DNA of 13,639 nt from contig CP070733.1 in assembly GCA_020347585.1 (NCBI GenBank), forward strand, positions 297,770 through 311,408, read 5' to 3'. Shown piece after piece: positions 1 through 6,436 of the stretch. The stretch's first letter is position 1. Every line of letters starts with the position of its first letter. Source of the DNA: Pseudomonadota bacterium (GTDB taxonomy: Bacteria > Pseudomonadota > Gammaproteobacteria > CAMYNG01). The notes under the pieces are model-generated. The model had not been told where the DNA came from. It saw only the letters and a list, made by a program, of their open reading frames with translations, and did no database searches. The translations under genes and the position numbers were made by a program.

Positions 1-352
1 ACCATTTCTTTGAGGTGTCTCGATGTGCATAAAACCAATTTTTTACCCGTGTTACCTGCCAGTTCACGTAGCCTGTAGTTGGTACCAAGTCAGTTACCAG
101 GAAGTTTGATTCCGGTACCCCCAGTCCCTTGACCTCTGAGCGAATCGAACTGAATGAAGTATAGGGGATGTCGATCCAGTAGATATCTCCGCTTTCGATT
201 CCCAAAGCCAAAAAAGCTTCGATCTGTGCGGGCGCATCGCCCAACTGGTGTTGTATCAACAACAAGCTGTTTCCTGACAGCGGTTTCGAACCCTCATAGG
301 AATCCACGAGTTGTTGCAATACGGGAAGTTCTGCCAGCCGGCTATCCGTCAT
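1..352 (-). CDS. Unrecognised protein, 5' part (runs off the left edge)
   Basis: Reading the minus strand from an ATG at 352 gives 117 uninterrupted codons that leave the window at base 1, so only the N-terminus is visible. The protein starts MTDSRLAELPVLQQLVDSY and has a hydrophobic beta-strand-like segment (SLLLIQHQLG, about residues 32-41), followed by an alternating helix/strand pattern typical of a soluble alpha/beta fold. There is no signal peptide or membrane segment. The pattern 'strand - QH - helix with ALG - strand with ID.PY - helix' faintly recalls the N-terminal region of adenosylhomocysteinase-like proteins, but this is a guess from shape only. Codon use is more AT-rich than in the other genes here (runs of ttg, aaa, ata), which suggests a different origin. 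The ribosome-binding site is weak (GAGA about 10 bases upstream). I am fairly sure it is coding and unsure what it does. Confidence 0.6.
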   Translation of the reverse strand, partial: MTDSRLAELPVLQQLVDSYEGSKPLSGNSLLLIQHQLGDAPAQIEAFLALGIESGDIYWIDIPYTSFSSIRSEVKGLGVPESNFLVTDLVPTTGYVNWQVTRVKNWFYAHRDTSKKW

Positions 353-690
353 AGGTTGATCTCGTAAGTCTCTTTCCGACGAAACGTCTCGGAGAGGCAA
401 TGTACATTAAGTCTGCATACTATTGCCTGGCTCATCTGTTTGCCAACAAGCAATGAATGGTCCTTGCCCTCTATCCCTGAGTTTTCTGCTTGCTTGAACC
501 TTTGTATTTCTGTGTCTGCTCTGACTCACGGGTCTCCGGAGAATGCGGAAAAACGACTAATGGCGCGGGCGATGAGAACCGAATCCGCGATTGAGGCTTG
601 GGAAGCTCCACTTTGACTCGAGCACTATAGCTGCACGGGCGCTATATACGAGGATACTTCAAGCGACGTTAGCAACAGCCGTGCCCGGGC
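353..690. other. Gene-free AT-richer stretch
   Basis: About 340 bases between the start of the left-edge gene and the stop of the acyl-CoA synthetase. I see no convincing reading frame on either strand. It would contain the promoter of the left-edge gene, but I cannot pick a clear -35/-10 pair. It holds an imperfect hairpin at 370-396 (CTCT/AGAG outer and GACG/CGTC inner pairs), which would lie in the leader of that gene, and a small inverted repeat TATAGC (626-631) / GCTATA (641-646). No T-run terminator follows the acyl-CoA synthetase. Confidence 0.5.
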
Positions 691-2505
691 CTATTGGTAA
701 AGTCGTTCGACCTCTTTTGTGTAGCGCTCTAGCACCAACGCGCGCTTGATTTTAAGGGTGGGGGTGAGCAGGCCGTTGTCGATGGTCCACGGTTCGAGCA
801 ACGGGGCGACGCGGCGTACCTTCGCATAGCCTGGAAAATCGCGTAGCAATTCACCGATGTGCTGCGCAAGAAAGCGATTGAGTTTCTGGTCGCGCAGCGC
901 CGCCTTGTCGAACGGGTCGAGCTGGTGCTGTTTGGCGAGGCTGAACCAGTAGTCCGGGTTCAGCACCACCAGCGCGCCGAGGAAGGCTTTGCCTTCGCCG
1001 AGGATCAGTGCCTGGTCGAATAGCGGGTCGAGGGTGATGGCACTTTCCATGTCGCCCGGCGGCACCTTCTCGCCGTTGGACATCACCAGGATGTCCTTAA
1101 TGCGACCCGTGATGTAGATATAGCCGCCGTCTATGCGCGCTTGATCGCCAGTGTGCACCCAGCCGTCGGTGTAGATGACCTCGCGTGTGGCACGATGGTT
1201 GTTCCAGTAGCCAAGCATTGTGCCCGGCGTTTTCACCAGCAGTTCCTCATTTTCGCCGATGCGCACTGCGATGCCCGGCAGGGGCCGGCCTACGCTGTAC
1301 GGCTCGTTGTGGGTCAGGGTGTTGGCGGACACCACCGGGCTGGTTTCAGTCATGCCGTAGCCCTGGATGATCGGTATGTCCAGGCTCAGGAACAGCCGTG
1401 ACACCGCGGCAGGCAGGGCGGCACCGCCGCTGACGGCCAGGCGCAGCTGGCCACCGAGTCGCTGTTGGAGCTTGTTGGCGACAAGTCGTTGCAACAGCGG
1501 CCAGAGCAACAGGCTCGGACCACGCCGCGCACGGCCCTGGCGGGTCAGAAACCGGCGCCAGCCAATGCGGGTTGCGAGCCCGAACAGCAGGCGCGCCGCA
1601 CGCGGGCCCTCGGCGAGTTGCTTGTGCAGCCGTTCATAGATGCGCTCAAAGATGCGCGGCACGCAAACGATGATTGTCGGTTGCCAGCTGGCAATGTCGT
1701 CGGCCAGTTGCTGGATGGAACGCGCGAAGGCCACGCTTGCGCCCGCCATCATCGGCGTGTAATAGCCGCAGGTGCGCTCGAAGGTGTGGGACAACGGCAG
1801 GAATGACAGCAGGCGGTCGGCCGCGTTGGCGTCGATCACCTGCAACGATGTGTCGGCAACCGTCAGAATGTTGCGGTGGCTAAGCATTACGCCCTTGGGC
1901 CGGCCAGTGGTGCCGGAGGTGTAGACGATAGTGGCCAGGGCGTTGGGGTCGCCGCCACGCTCGTGCAGGCCGCCGTGCTCGGCGCCGAGCCAGTCGGCCA
2001 GGGGCATCAGGCGCTCGTCATCGGGGGCCGCGGCGCCTGCCGTTGCCTCCTGGCGGTGAATCAGTACGCGCTGCAGCGTGTCGAGCTCATGGGCGTTGCT
2101 GGCTTCCACCAGCTTTGTCCACTGCGCCGGGGTTTGCAGCAGCAGCACCTTGATGCCCGCATCGCCCAGGATATAGGCGACATTGTCCGCCCGATCGTCG
2201 ACATACAGGGGGACCACGACCAGGCCGAGACCGAGCGCCGCCTGCTCGAAGGCGACCCACTCCAGGCAGTTGCGCAGTTGCAAGGCCACGCGGTCGCCGG
2301 GCTGCAGATCCTCACCGCGCAACGCTTCCTGAAAACGGCCCACCAACTGGCCCATTTCCGCCCAGGTGGTGTCGCGCCATGCATTGGATTCGCTATCGTA
2401 ACTGGCGAAGGCCACCACACCGGGCGAGCGCAGCACACGTTCGCGGAACAGTCCGTCAAGCGTACCGGCGACATTTGCACCTATATAAGAAGGGTTTCCG
2501 GCCAT
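691..2505 (-). CDS. Long-chain fatty acid--CoA ligase (AMP-forming)
   Basis: It activates long-chain fatty acids to acyl-CoA through an acyl-AMP intermediate, feeding beta-oxidation or phospholipid synthesis, and probably acts at the inner membrane face. The 604-residue product matches the length of the COG1022-type (FAA1-like) bacterial synthetases. Visible adenylate-forming motifs, in order: YTSGTTGRPKG at 195-205 (nucleotide-binding loop), GYGMTET at 382-388, the HTGD block around 451-454 and RIKDILVMSNGEKV at 468-481 (hinge). A C-terminal TPTLKIKR contains the likely catalytic lysine. I chose ATG 2505 (MAGNPSYIG) because the frame stays open further upstream to 2724 only by crossing thiS on the other strand, and that extension does not resemble the family. 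No good Shine-Dalgarno is visible. The gene is divergent from thiS with 109 bases between them. Confidence 0.9.
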   Translation of the reverse strand: MAGNPSYIGANVAGTLDGLFRERVLRSPGVVAFASYDSESNAWRDTTWAEMGQLVGRFQEALRGEDLQPGDRVALQLRNCLEWVAFEQAALGLGLVVVPLYVDDRADNVAYILGDAGIKVLLLQTPAQWTKLVEASNAHELDTLQRVLIHRQEATAGAAAPDDERLMPLADWLGAEHGGLHERGGDPNALATIVYTSGTTGRPKGVMLSHRNILTVADTSLQVIDANAADRLLSFLPLSHTFERTCGYYTPMMAGASVAFARSIQQLADDIASWQPTIIVCVPRIFERIYERLHKQLAEGPRAARLLFGLATRIGWRRFLTRQGRARRGPSLLLWPLLQRLVANKLQQRLGGQLRLAVSGGAALPAAVSRLFLSLDIPIIQGYGMTETSPVVSANTLTHNEPYSVGRPLPGIAVRIGENEELLVKTPGTMLGYWNNHRATREVIYTDGWVHTGDQARIDGGYIYITGRIKDILVMSNGEKVPPGDMESAITLDPLFDQALILGEGKAFLGALVVLNPDYWFSLAKQHQLDPFDKAALRDQKLNRFLAQHIGELLRDFPGYAKVRRVAPLLEPWTIDNGLLTPTLKIKRALVLERYTKEVERLYQ

Positions 2506-2614
2506 GGTTTCGAAATAAAGCGATAAACGCGAACTCCGGCATTTCTCCCGCGCGCCGGTTGGCGAATAATAGTGTGAATTGACCTTTGCGGCTACTCGTA
2601 GGTAGTCTATCGGT
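2506..2614. promoter_or_regulatory. Divergent promoter region, acyl-CoA synthetase / thiS
   Basis: These 109 bases must carry the promoters of both divergent genes. An AATAAT at 2565-2570 could be a thiS -10 box, but its -35 is poor. A TTGACC at 2579-2584 resembles a -35 but lies too close to the thiS start to have a usable -10. A CCGGC/GCCGG inverted repeat (2536-2540 and 2554-2558) sits between the two genes and could be an operator. There is no room for, and no sign of, a TPP riboswitch before thiS. Confidence 0.35.
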
Positions 2615-2815
2615 ATGGAAATATACGTAAACGGTGAAGGGCGCAAGGTGCCTGACGATTGCACCGCAGCGCAACTAGTTTCGGTGCTGGGGCTCGAGGG
2701 GCAGCGTATCGCGATGGAGGTCAATACCGAGATCGTGCCGCGCAGCGCCTATCCGGCGCATCCACTACAGGCGGGCGACCGCGTCGAAATCGTCAATGCC
2801 ATCGGCGGCGGCTGA
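2615..2815 (+). CDS. thiS: Sulfur carrier protein ThiS
   Basis: This 66-residue ubiquitin-like protein carries sulfur as a C-terminal thiocarboxylate, which ThiG uses to build the thiazole ring of thiamine. The sequence starts MEIYVNGEGR (first beta hairpin) and ends VEIVNAIGGG. The terminal Gly-Gly is the site that is adenylated and then thiolated. Length and fold pattern are typical of ThiS. It lies 115 bases upstream of thiG, its enzyme partner, in the order common in gammaproteobacteria. The Shine-Dalgarno is weak (TAGG about 12 bases before the ATG). The start is fixed by the ThiS N-terminus, which begins directly with the first strand. Confidence 0.93.
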   Translation: MEIYVNGEGRKVPDDCTAAQLVSVLGLEGQRIAMEVNTEIVPRSAYPAHPLQAGDRVEIVNAIGGG

Positions 2816-2843
2816 CCGGGTCGCCCGGCGCGCGCGTTATAAT
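2812..2843 (+). promoter_or_regulatory. Possible thiG promoter
   Basis: A perfect TATAAT (2838-2843) lies 88 bases before the thiG ATG, in a GC-rich surrounding. The only -35-like element, CTGACC at 2812-2817, overlaps the thiS stop codon and gives a long 20-base spacer, so the site is uncertain. It could give thiG a transcript separate from thiS. Confidence 0.35.
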
Positions 2844-2930
2844 ACCCCGCTAGAACACTGATCCCGGCGTTGCCCGCGCAAGCGGCACCACGCGCGTGAA
2901 TTGTCACCTCTGTCAATTGCAGGAACAACC

Positions 2931-3728
2931 ATGAATCAATCCGCAGCTGTCGAACGGCCTCTGGTGGTCGCCGGCGTTGAATACGAGTCCCGGCTTCTGG
3001 TCGGTACGGGCAAGTATAAGGATCTTGAAGAGACGCGTGCGGCCATCGAGGCCAGCGGTGCGCAGATCGTTACGGTCGCTATCCGGCGTACCAACATCGG
3101 CCAGAATCCTGATGAACCCAACCTGCTGGACGTCATTTCGCCGCAGCGTTACACGATTCTGCCGAACACGGCCGGTTGCTACACGGCGGAGGACGCAGTG
3201 CGTACTTGCCGCCTGGCGCGTGAGCTGCTCGATGGGCATAACCTGGTGACGCTTGAGGTGCTCGGTGACGAAAAGACCCTGTACCCGGACCTTACCGCCA
3301 CGCTCGAGGCGGCGGAGGTTCTGATCAAGGACGGCTTCCAGGTCATGGTGTACACCACCGACGATCCGATCATGGCTAAGCGTCTCGAGGAGATGGGTTG
3401 CGTGGCCGTAATGCCACTGGCAGCACCCATCGGCTCGGGGCTGGGCATTCGCAACCCCTACAACATCCGCCTGATCGTCGAGAACGTCAAGGTGCCGATT
3501 CTGGTCGATGCCGGGGTAGGCACGGCCTCGGATGCGGCGATCGCCATGGAACTTGGCTGCGACGGCGTGTTGATGAACACCGCCATTGCCGCGGCTCAGC
3601 AGCCCGTGCTGATGGCGTCGGCAATGAAAAAAGCCATTGAGGCTGGTCGCGAGGCGTATCTCGCCGGACGTATGCCGCGAAAACTCTACGCCAGCGCCTC
3701 ATCGCCTATCGACGGCACATTCTTCTAG
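2931..3728 (+). CDS. thiG: Thiazole synthase ThiG (Schiff-base Lys replaced by Thr)
   Basis: ThiG condenses 1-deoxy-D-xylulose 5-phosphate, dehydroglycine or iminoglycine, and ThiS thiocarboxylate into the thiazole phosphate of thiamine. The 265-residue product has the whole family pattern: LLVGTGKYKD (22-31), TVAIRRTNIGQNP (48-60), TILPNTAGC (75-83), the phosphate-site glycines APIGSGLGI, ILVDAGVGTASDA, VLMNTAIA and a terminal ASASSPIDG. The start is ATG 2931, preceded by AGGA at 2921-2924; a TTG further upstream only adds non-family residues. Oddly, residue 107 (codon ACG, 3249-3251) is Thr in LVTLEVL, where homologues read VKLE or IKVE. That lysine is Lys96 of the B. subtilis enzyme, which forms the imine with the substrate. 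The following Glu is kept. The family call is certain; activity is in doubt. Confidence 0.95.
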   Translation: MNQSAAVERPLVVAGVEYESRLLVGTGKYKDLEETRAAIEASGAQIVTVAIRRTNIGQNPDEPNLLDVISPQRYTILPNTAGCYTAEDAVRTCRLARELLDGHNLVTLEVLGDEKTLYPDLTATLEAAEVLIKDGFQVMVYTTDDPIMAKRLEEMGCVAVMPLAAPIGSGLGIRNPYNIRLIVENVKVPILVDAGVGTASDAAIAMELGCDGVLMNTAIAAAQQPVLMASAMKKAIEAGREAYLAGRMPRKLYASASSPIDGTFF

Positions 3729-3744
3729 CAGATAACCAATGAGG

Positions 3745-3880
3745 GTACAGAGGACACAGCGCGAATACGCATAAGGGTAACGCTCCGGTTGACAGGTGGC
3801 CGCGGAGCCATCCCGCCGTTATCGCTTCGCGCGCAACGCCGTTACCCGCCTGGTTTTGCTCTGTGTACTCTGTGGTTCGC
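3745..3880. repeat. Palindromic intergenic repeat, copy A (CACAGAG-type arms)
   Basis: This is an imperfect inverted repeat filling the thiG-trmB gap. The outer arms ACAGAGGACACAG (3747-3759) and CTGTGTACTCTGT (3861-3873) are complementary at 12 of 13 positions. Further in, GGGTAACG (3775-3782) pairs with CGTTACCC (3840-3847), and GCTCCG (3782-3787) with CGGAGC (3803-3808). The right arm (3852-3879) matches the right arm of the element at 10222-10249 at 22 of 28 positions. It codes for no transposase, so it looks like a REP- or MITE-like intergenic element. It ends five bases before the trmB start codon. Confidence 0.7.
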
Positions 3881-3884
3881 TTAT

Positions 3885-4571
3885 ATGGGCAAGCAACCAC
3901 CGCCGCGCCGTATTCGCAGCTTCGTACGCCGCGAGGGCCGTATCACGAAGGCCCAGCAACGCGCCCTCGACGATCTGCTGCCGCGTTACGGCATTGCTCC
4001 CGACAAGCCGATCGATTTTGTGCATGAATTCGGTCGCGATGCGTCCTGCATTCTCGAGATCGGCTTCGGTAACGGCGAGGTGCTGGCACAATTGGCGCAG
4101 CGCCACCCGGACAACAATTACCTCGGCATCGAGGTACACCGCCCTGGGGTCGGGAGTTTTCTCAATGCGGTTGAGGCGCTTGGCTTGGAAAACGTGCGCG
4201 TCATTTGCGCTGATGCGGCAGAGGTGCTCGGGCAGCAGGTCCCCGACGCCAGCCTCGATGCGCTGCTGCTGTTGTTTCCCGACCCCTGGCACAAGAAGCG
4301 TCACCACAAGCGTCGTCTGGTGCAGCCGGCCTTCGCGCAACTGGTGCGCCGCAAGCTGAAATTTGGCGGCCGCTTTCATATGGCCACCGATTGGGAAGAC
4401 TACGCCGAGCATGCGATGCAGGTACTGTCTGTCGCGCCGGGGTTTCGCAATATCGCCAGTGCGGGCGGATTCGCAGCACCCCCCGACTGGCGCACCGAGA
4501 CGAAGTTCGAGCGCCGCGGCAGGCGGCTCGGACACGGGGTGCGCGATTTGATCTTCGAGCGGGTAGAGTAA
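3885..4571 (+). CDS. trmB: tRNA (guanine-N7-)-methyltransferase TrmB
   Basis: TrmB uses S-adenosylmethionine to form m7G at position 46 of the variable loop of many tRNAs. The 228-residue protein shows RRIRSFVRREGRIT (8-21), the SAM-binding EIGFGNGEVL (58-67), the family signature FPDPWHKKRHHKRR (131-144), TDW (168-170) and TKFERRG (206-212). The usual GVWDL near the C-terminus reads GVRDL here. The start is ATG 3885 (MGKQ), just before the conserved RIRSFVRR block. Reading further upstream enters the palindromic repeat and gives no conserved residues. No Shine-Dalgarno is visible because the repeat runs almost to the start codon. ycgL follows after five bases, so the two are probably co-transcribed. 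Confidence 0.94.
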   Translation: MGKQPPPRRIRSFVRREGRITKAQQRALDDLLPRYGIAPDKPIDFVHEFGRDASCILEIGFGNGEVLAQLAQRHPDNNYLGIEVHRPGVGSFLNAVEALGLENVRVICADAAEVLGQQVPDASLDALLLLFPDPWHKKRHHKRRLVQPAFAQLVRRKLKFGGRFHMATDWEDYAEHAMQVLSVAPGFRNIASAGGFAAPPDWRTETKFERRGRRLGHGVRDLIFERVE

Positions 4572-4576
4572 AACCA

Positions 4577-4840
4577 ATGCAGTGCATCGTTTACCGCAGC
4601 GCGAAAAAGGACGAGACCTATTTATACGTGCGCGTCGGGCCTGACGGCGCGGCAGAGCTGGCATGCGTTCCCGAAACATTGCGCGAGATGCTCGGTCAGC
4701 TCGATCAGGCAATGGAGCTGGAATTGCACGTCGGGCGCAATCTGGCGCGCGCCGATGTCAACGCGGTAATTGCGGCGTTGCAGGACCAGGGATATTACCT
4801 GCAGCTACCGCCCAACCCGGTGTTGCCCGACGCCGGTTAG
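4577..4840 (+). CDS. YcgL domain protein
   Basis: This small protein (87 residues) belongs to the YcgL family (COG3100), which is widespread in gammaproteobacteria and has no firmly established biochemical role. The start MQCIVYRSAKKDETYLYV, the central VPETLREMLGQ, MELEL and the helix-strand end ADVNAVIAALQDQGYYLQLP fit that family over its full length. It has no signal peptide, membrane segment or metal motif. It starts five bases after the trmB stop, so it is likely translated from the same message. Its stop codon (TAG, 4838-4840) overlaps the stop codon of the convergent sugar kinase, sharing TTAG at 4837-4840. Confidence 0.88.
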   Translation: MQCIVYRSAKKDETYLYVRVGPDGAAELACVPETLREMLGQLDQAMELELHVGRNLARADVNAVIAALQDQGYYLQLPPNPVLPDAG

Positions 4841-5757
4841 ACGACGGGCGGCGGCGCACTTGTTGCGGGCCACAGCCAGGCTGCACCGCGTACCCCGCTT
4901 GAGTCACCGTGCGCCGGCGCTCGCAGTTGCGTACAGACCTCATCGGAAAATATATAACGTGCCCATCGCCGCGGCACGTTGGGATATAGACGCGTGATGT
5001 TGGACATACCGCCGCCGAGCACCACCACGTCGGGATCCAGCACATTGATGACGTTGGCCAGCGCGCGCGCCATGCGGTCCTCGTAACGCTGTAGCGCTGA
5101 CTCGGCCTTTGCGTCGCCCTGTTCCGCCAGGGTGACGATGTCTGGCGGGTCCAGTTCACGCCCGCCGTGCTGCGCAAAATCGCGCGTGAGCCCTGGACCT
5201 GACAGCCAGGTTTCGATGCAGCCGCGCTTGCCGCAATAGCAACTAGACCCCGGCATCTCGTCGTGTTGCGGCCAGGGCAGCGGGTTGTGCCCCCACTCGC
5301 CGGCGATGGCGTTAGCGCCGGTGAGGATGTGCCGGTCCACCGCTATCCCGGCGCCTGTGCCAGTGCCGATGATCACGCCAAATACTACCGCGGCGTCGCG
5401 TCCGGCGCCGTCAGTGGCCTCGGATATTGCGAAACAATTGGCGTCGTTGGCAACGCGCACCGGACGTTCCAGCGCTGCGGCAAGATCCTGATCGAGTGGA
5501 TTGCCAATCAACCAGGTGGAGTTGGCATTCTTGATCAGGCCGCTGGTCGCGGAGATGGCGCCCGGGATGCCAACGCCAACGGTACCTCGCTGACCAAGCT
5601 TGGTTTCCAGGCGCGCAACCAGCGCGCGAACGGCAGAAATAGTTTGGTGGTAGTCACCGCGGGGCGCGTCGACGCGCTGACGCAAAAGTTGTGCGCCGGT
5701 ATCGGCCAGGGCGATACCTTCGATCTTGGTTCCGCCCAGGTCGATACCAATGCGCAT
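4837..5757 (-). CDS. mak: ROK-family sugar kinase, Mak (fructokinase)-like
   Basis: It phosphorylates a hexose with ATP; by close likeness to E. coli Mak the best guess is fructose to fructose 6-phosphate, but mannose or another hexose is possible. The 306-residue product has the phosphate loop DLGGTK (6-11), KNANSTWLIG (76-85), the catalytic NDANC (104-108, Asp105) and IIGTGTGAG (129-137). It also has EWGHNPLPW (154-162) and the ROK zinc site (His157 with Cys173, Cys175 and Cys180 in CYCGKRGC), then LDPDVVVLGGGMSN and the Mak-type end GDSSGVRGAAWLWP. It starts only 10 bases after the small barrel gene, so it is probably in its operon, although I see no good Shine-Dalgarno. Its 3' end overlaps ycgL tail to tail. 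Confidence 0.88.
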   Translation of the reverse strand: MRIGIDLGGTKIEGIALADTGAQLLRQRVDAPRGDYHQTISAVRALVARLETKLGQRGTVGVGIPGAISATSGLIKNANSTWLIGNPLDQDLAAALERPVRVANDANCFAISEATDGAGRDAAVVFGVIIGTGTGAGIAVDRHILTGANAIAGEWGHNPLPWPQHDEMPGSSCYCGKRGCIETWLSGPGLTRDFAQHGGRELDPPDIVTLAEQGDAKAESALQRYEDRMARALANVINVLDPDVVVLGGGMSNITRLYPNVPRRWARYIFSDEVCTQLRAPAHGDSSGVRGAAWLWPATSAPPPVV

Positions 5758-5767
5758 GTGTCACACG

Positions 5768-6265
5768 TTACTGGAAATTGTACACGTAGCCTACGCTGAT
5801 AAAGTCAACGGCGCTGTTGATCTGGGTGTACTCCACATCAAGCATGCCCTTGGGGCCAAGGCGAATGCCTGCGCCGATACCGGCCGACAGGCTGGTGGTA
5901 TTGTCATTGGGATCATCCCAGTAGGAAAGCCCGAGCTTGGCCTTTACGCCGACCCGTCCCTCGGTGCGGAACACGCCGAAACCGGAGATCGTAAAGATGT
6001 CCCAGTTGTTATTGGTGCCTACCGTGCCATCGGAAACCGAAAAGCCAAGCTCGGCCTCCCACGAGAAATAGCGTTGCAGCGGCATACCGATCACGCCGGC
6101 GATATTGAACGCCGAATCGTTGCCTTTACCATCCGGCTTCATGAACCCGGCCTTACCGCCGTAGAACAGGTTGCCCCAGCCCGACTGGCCGGTACCCTTT
6201 TCCTGGGCGATGGCCGCCGAGCTTATCAGCATCATCGCCAACACTATCAAAGCAGACTTTCTCAT
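5768..6265 (-). CDS. Small outer-membrane beta-barrel protein
   Basis: This is a predicted exported barrel of 165 residues. A signal peptide (MRKSALIVLAMMLISSAAIA, cleavage likely before Gln21) is followed by repeated amphipathic strands with turns such as KPDGKG, NNNWD and DDPNDN, and a last strand ISVGYVYNFQ with alternating aromatic residues. The length fits an eight-stranded OmpA/OmpX-like barrel (porin-like 'OMP_b-brl' group). Function is unknown; such proteins serve as surface or structural proteins. Translation starts at ATG 6265 after a strong AGGGGG Shine-Dalgarno (6273-6278 on the minus strand). A good sigma70-type promoter lies about 55 bases upstream. The sugar kinase follows after 10 bases, an unusual partner. 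Confidence 0.82.
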   Translation of the reverse strand: MRKSALIVLAMMLISSAAIAQEKGTGQSGWGNLFYGGKAGFMKPDGKGNDSAFNIAGVIGMPLQRYFSWEAELGFSVSDGTVGTNNNWDIFTISGFGVFRTEGRVGVKAKLGLSYWDDPNDNTTSLSAGIGAGIRLGPKGMLDVEYTQINSAVDFISVGYVYNFQ

Positions 6266-6320
6266 TGGTTTTCCCCCTGCAAGAGAGTTTGTAAATCGAG
6301 CGCATGTGTTACGGGGTGCG

Positions 6321-6348
6321 ATTATAGCGCGGCCGCAATGGTCATCAA
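6321..6348 (-). promoter_or_regulatory. Sigma70-type promoter of the small barrel gene
   Basis: On the minus strand, TTGATG (-35, 6343-6348) and a perfect TATAAT (-10, 6321-6326) are separated by 16 bases. This predicts a leader of roughly 50 bases to ATG 6265. It lies downstream of the cupin gene, so the small barrel and the sugar kinase can be transcribed independently of hemW. Confidence 0.6.
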
Positions 6349-6385
6349 TTCTCGTTCCGGCGCCCTCTAAATTATGTGATCGCCT

Positions 6386-6436
6386 TCACGCCTCATCGAG
6401 CAGCAGCGTGTCGTCGTGGTTGTAGGGCGGTGTTCA
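6386..6436 (-). other. In-frame TGA and conserved continuation of the cupin frame
   Basis: The cupin frame meets TGA at 6434-6436. Reading on in the same frame gives TPPYNHDDTLLLDEA and then a TGA at 6386-6388. This tail matches the end I expect for this cupin family (LCCC-x-P-x-Y-S-H-x-D-T-x-L-L), with the TGA in the slot of the third Cys. It could be a selenocysteine codon or a fresh nonsense mutation. A weak hairpin lies 23 bases downstream (CACGC/GCGTG and CTC/GAG, 6387-6410, loop GAU). That is further from the TGA than a typical bacterial SECIS. Confidence 0.5.

Noticed and set aside
154..354. Plus-strand frame of 66 codons
   Set aside because: It lies opposite the left-edge minus-strand gene, whose frame has far more protein-like composition; the plus product is Arg/Pro-rich without a recognisable fold.
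507..524. Possible third copy of the CACAGAG-type repeat
   Set aside because: TTTCTGTGTCTGCTCTGAC is similar to the right arm, but gapped, and no inverted partner arm was found.
1876..2526. Long plus-strand frame opposite the acyl-CoA synthetase
   Set aside because: An antisense shadow caused by GC-rich codon use; the minus strand has clear adenylate-forming motifs. The same applies to the long plus frames at 7084-7959, 8718-9323 and 12084-12860.
2506..2724. N-terminal extension of the acyl-CoA synthetase frame
   Set aside because: It runs across thiS on the other strand, has no family-like residues, and ATG 2505 gives the expected length.
2816..2930. TPP riboswitch near thiS/thiG
   Set aside because: I see no thi-box motifs or multi-stem structure in either leader; the spaces are also short.
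3789..3794. Perfect TTGACA before trmB
   Set aside because: No usable -10 box lies 15-19 bases downstream, so I do not call a promoter.
3789..3884. Upstream in-frame start for trmB
   Set aside because: The extra 32 residues come from the repeat and are absent from the TrmB family.
3706..3900. Minus-strand frame (64 codons) between thiG and trmB
   Set aside because: It translates the palindromic repeat (TTEYTEQ-like peptide) and overlaps thiG and trmB ends; not a gene.
6387..6410. Hairpin as a SECIS element for the cupin TGA
   Set aside because: Only 5+3 base pairs with an asymmetric bulge and starting 23 bases after the TGA; too weak to list as an RNA element in its own right.
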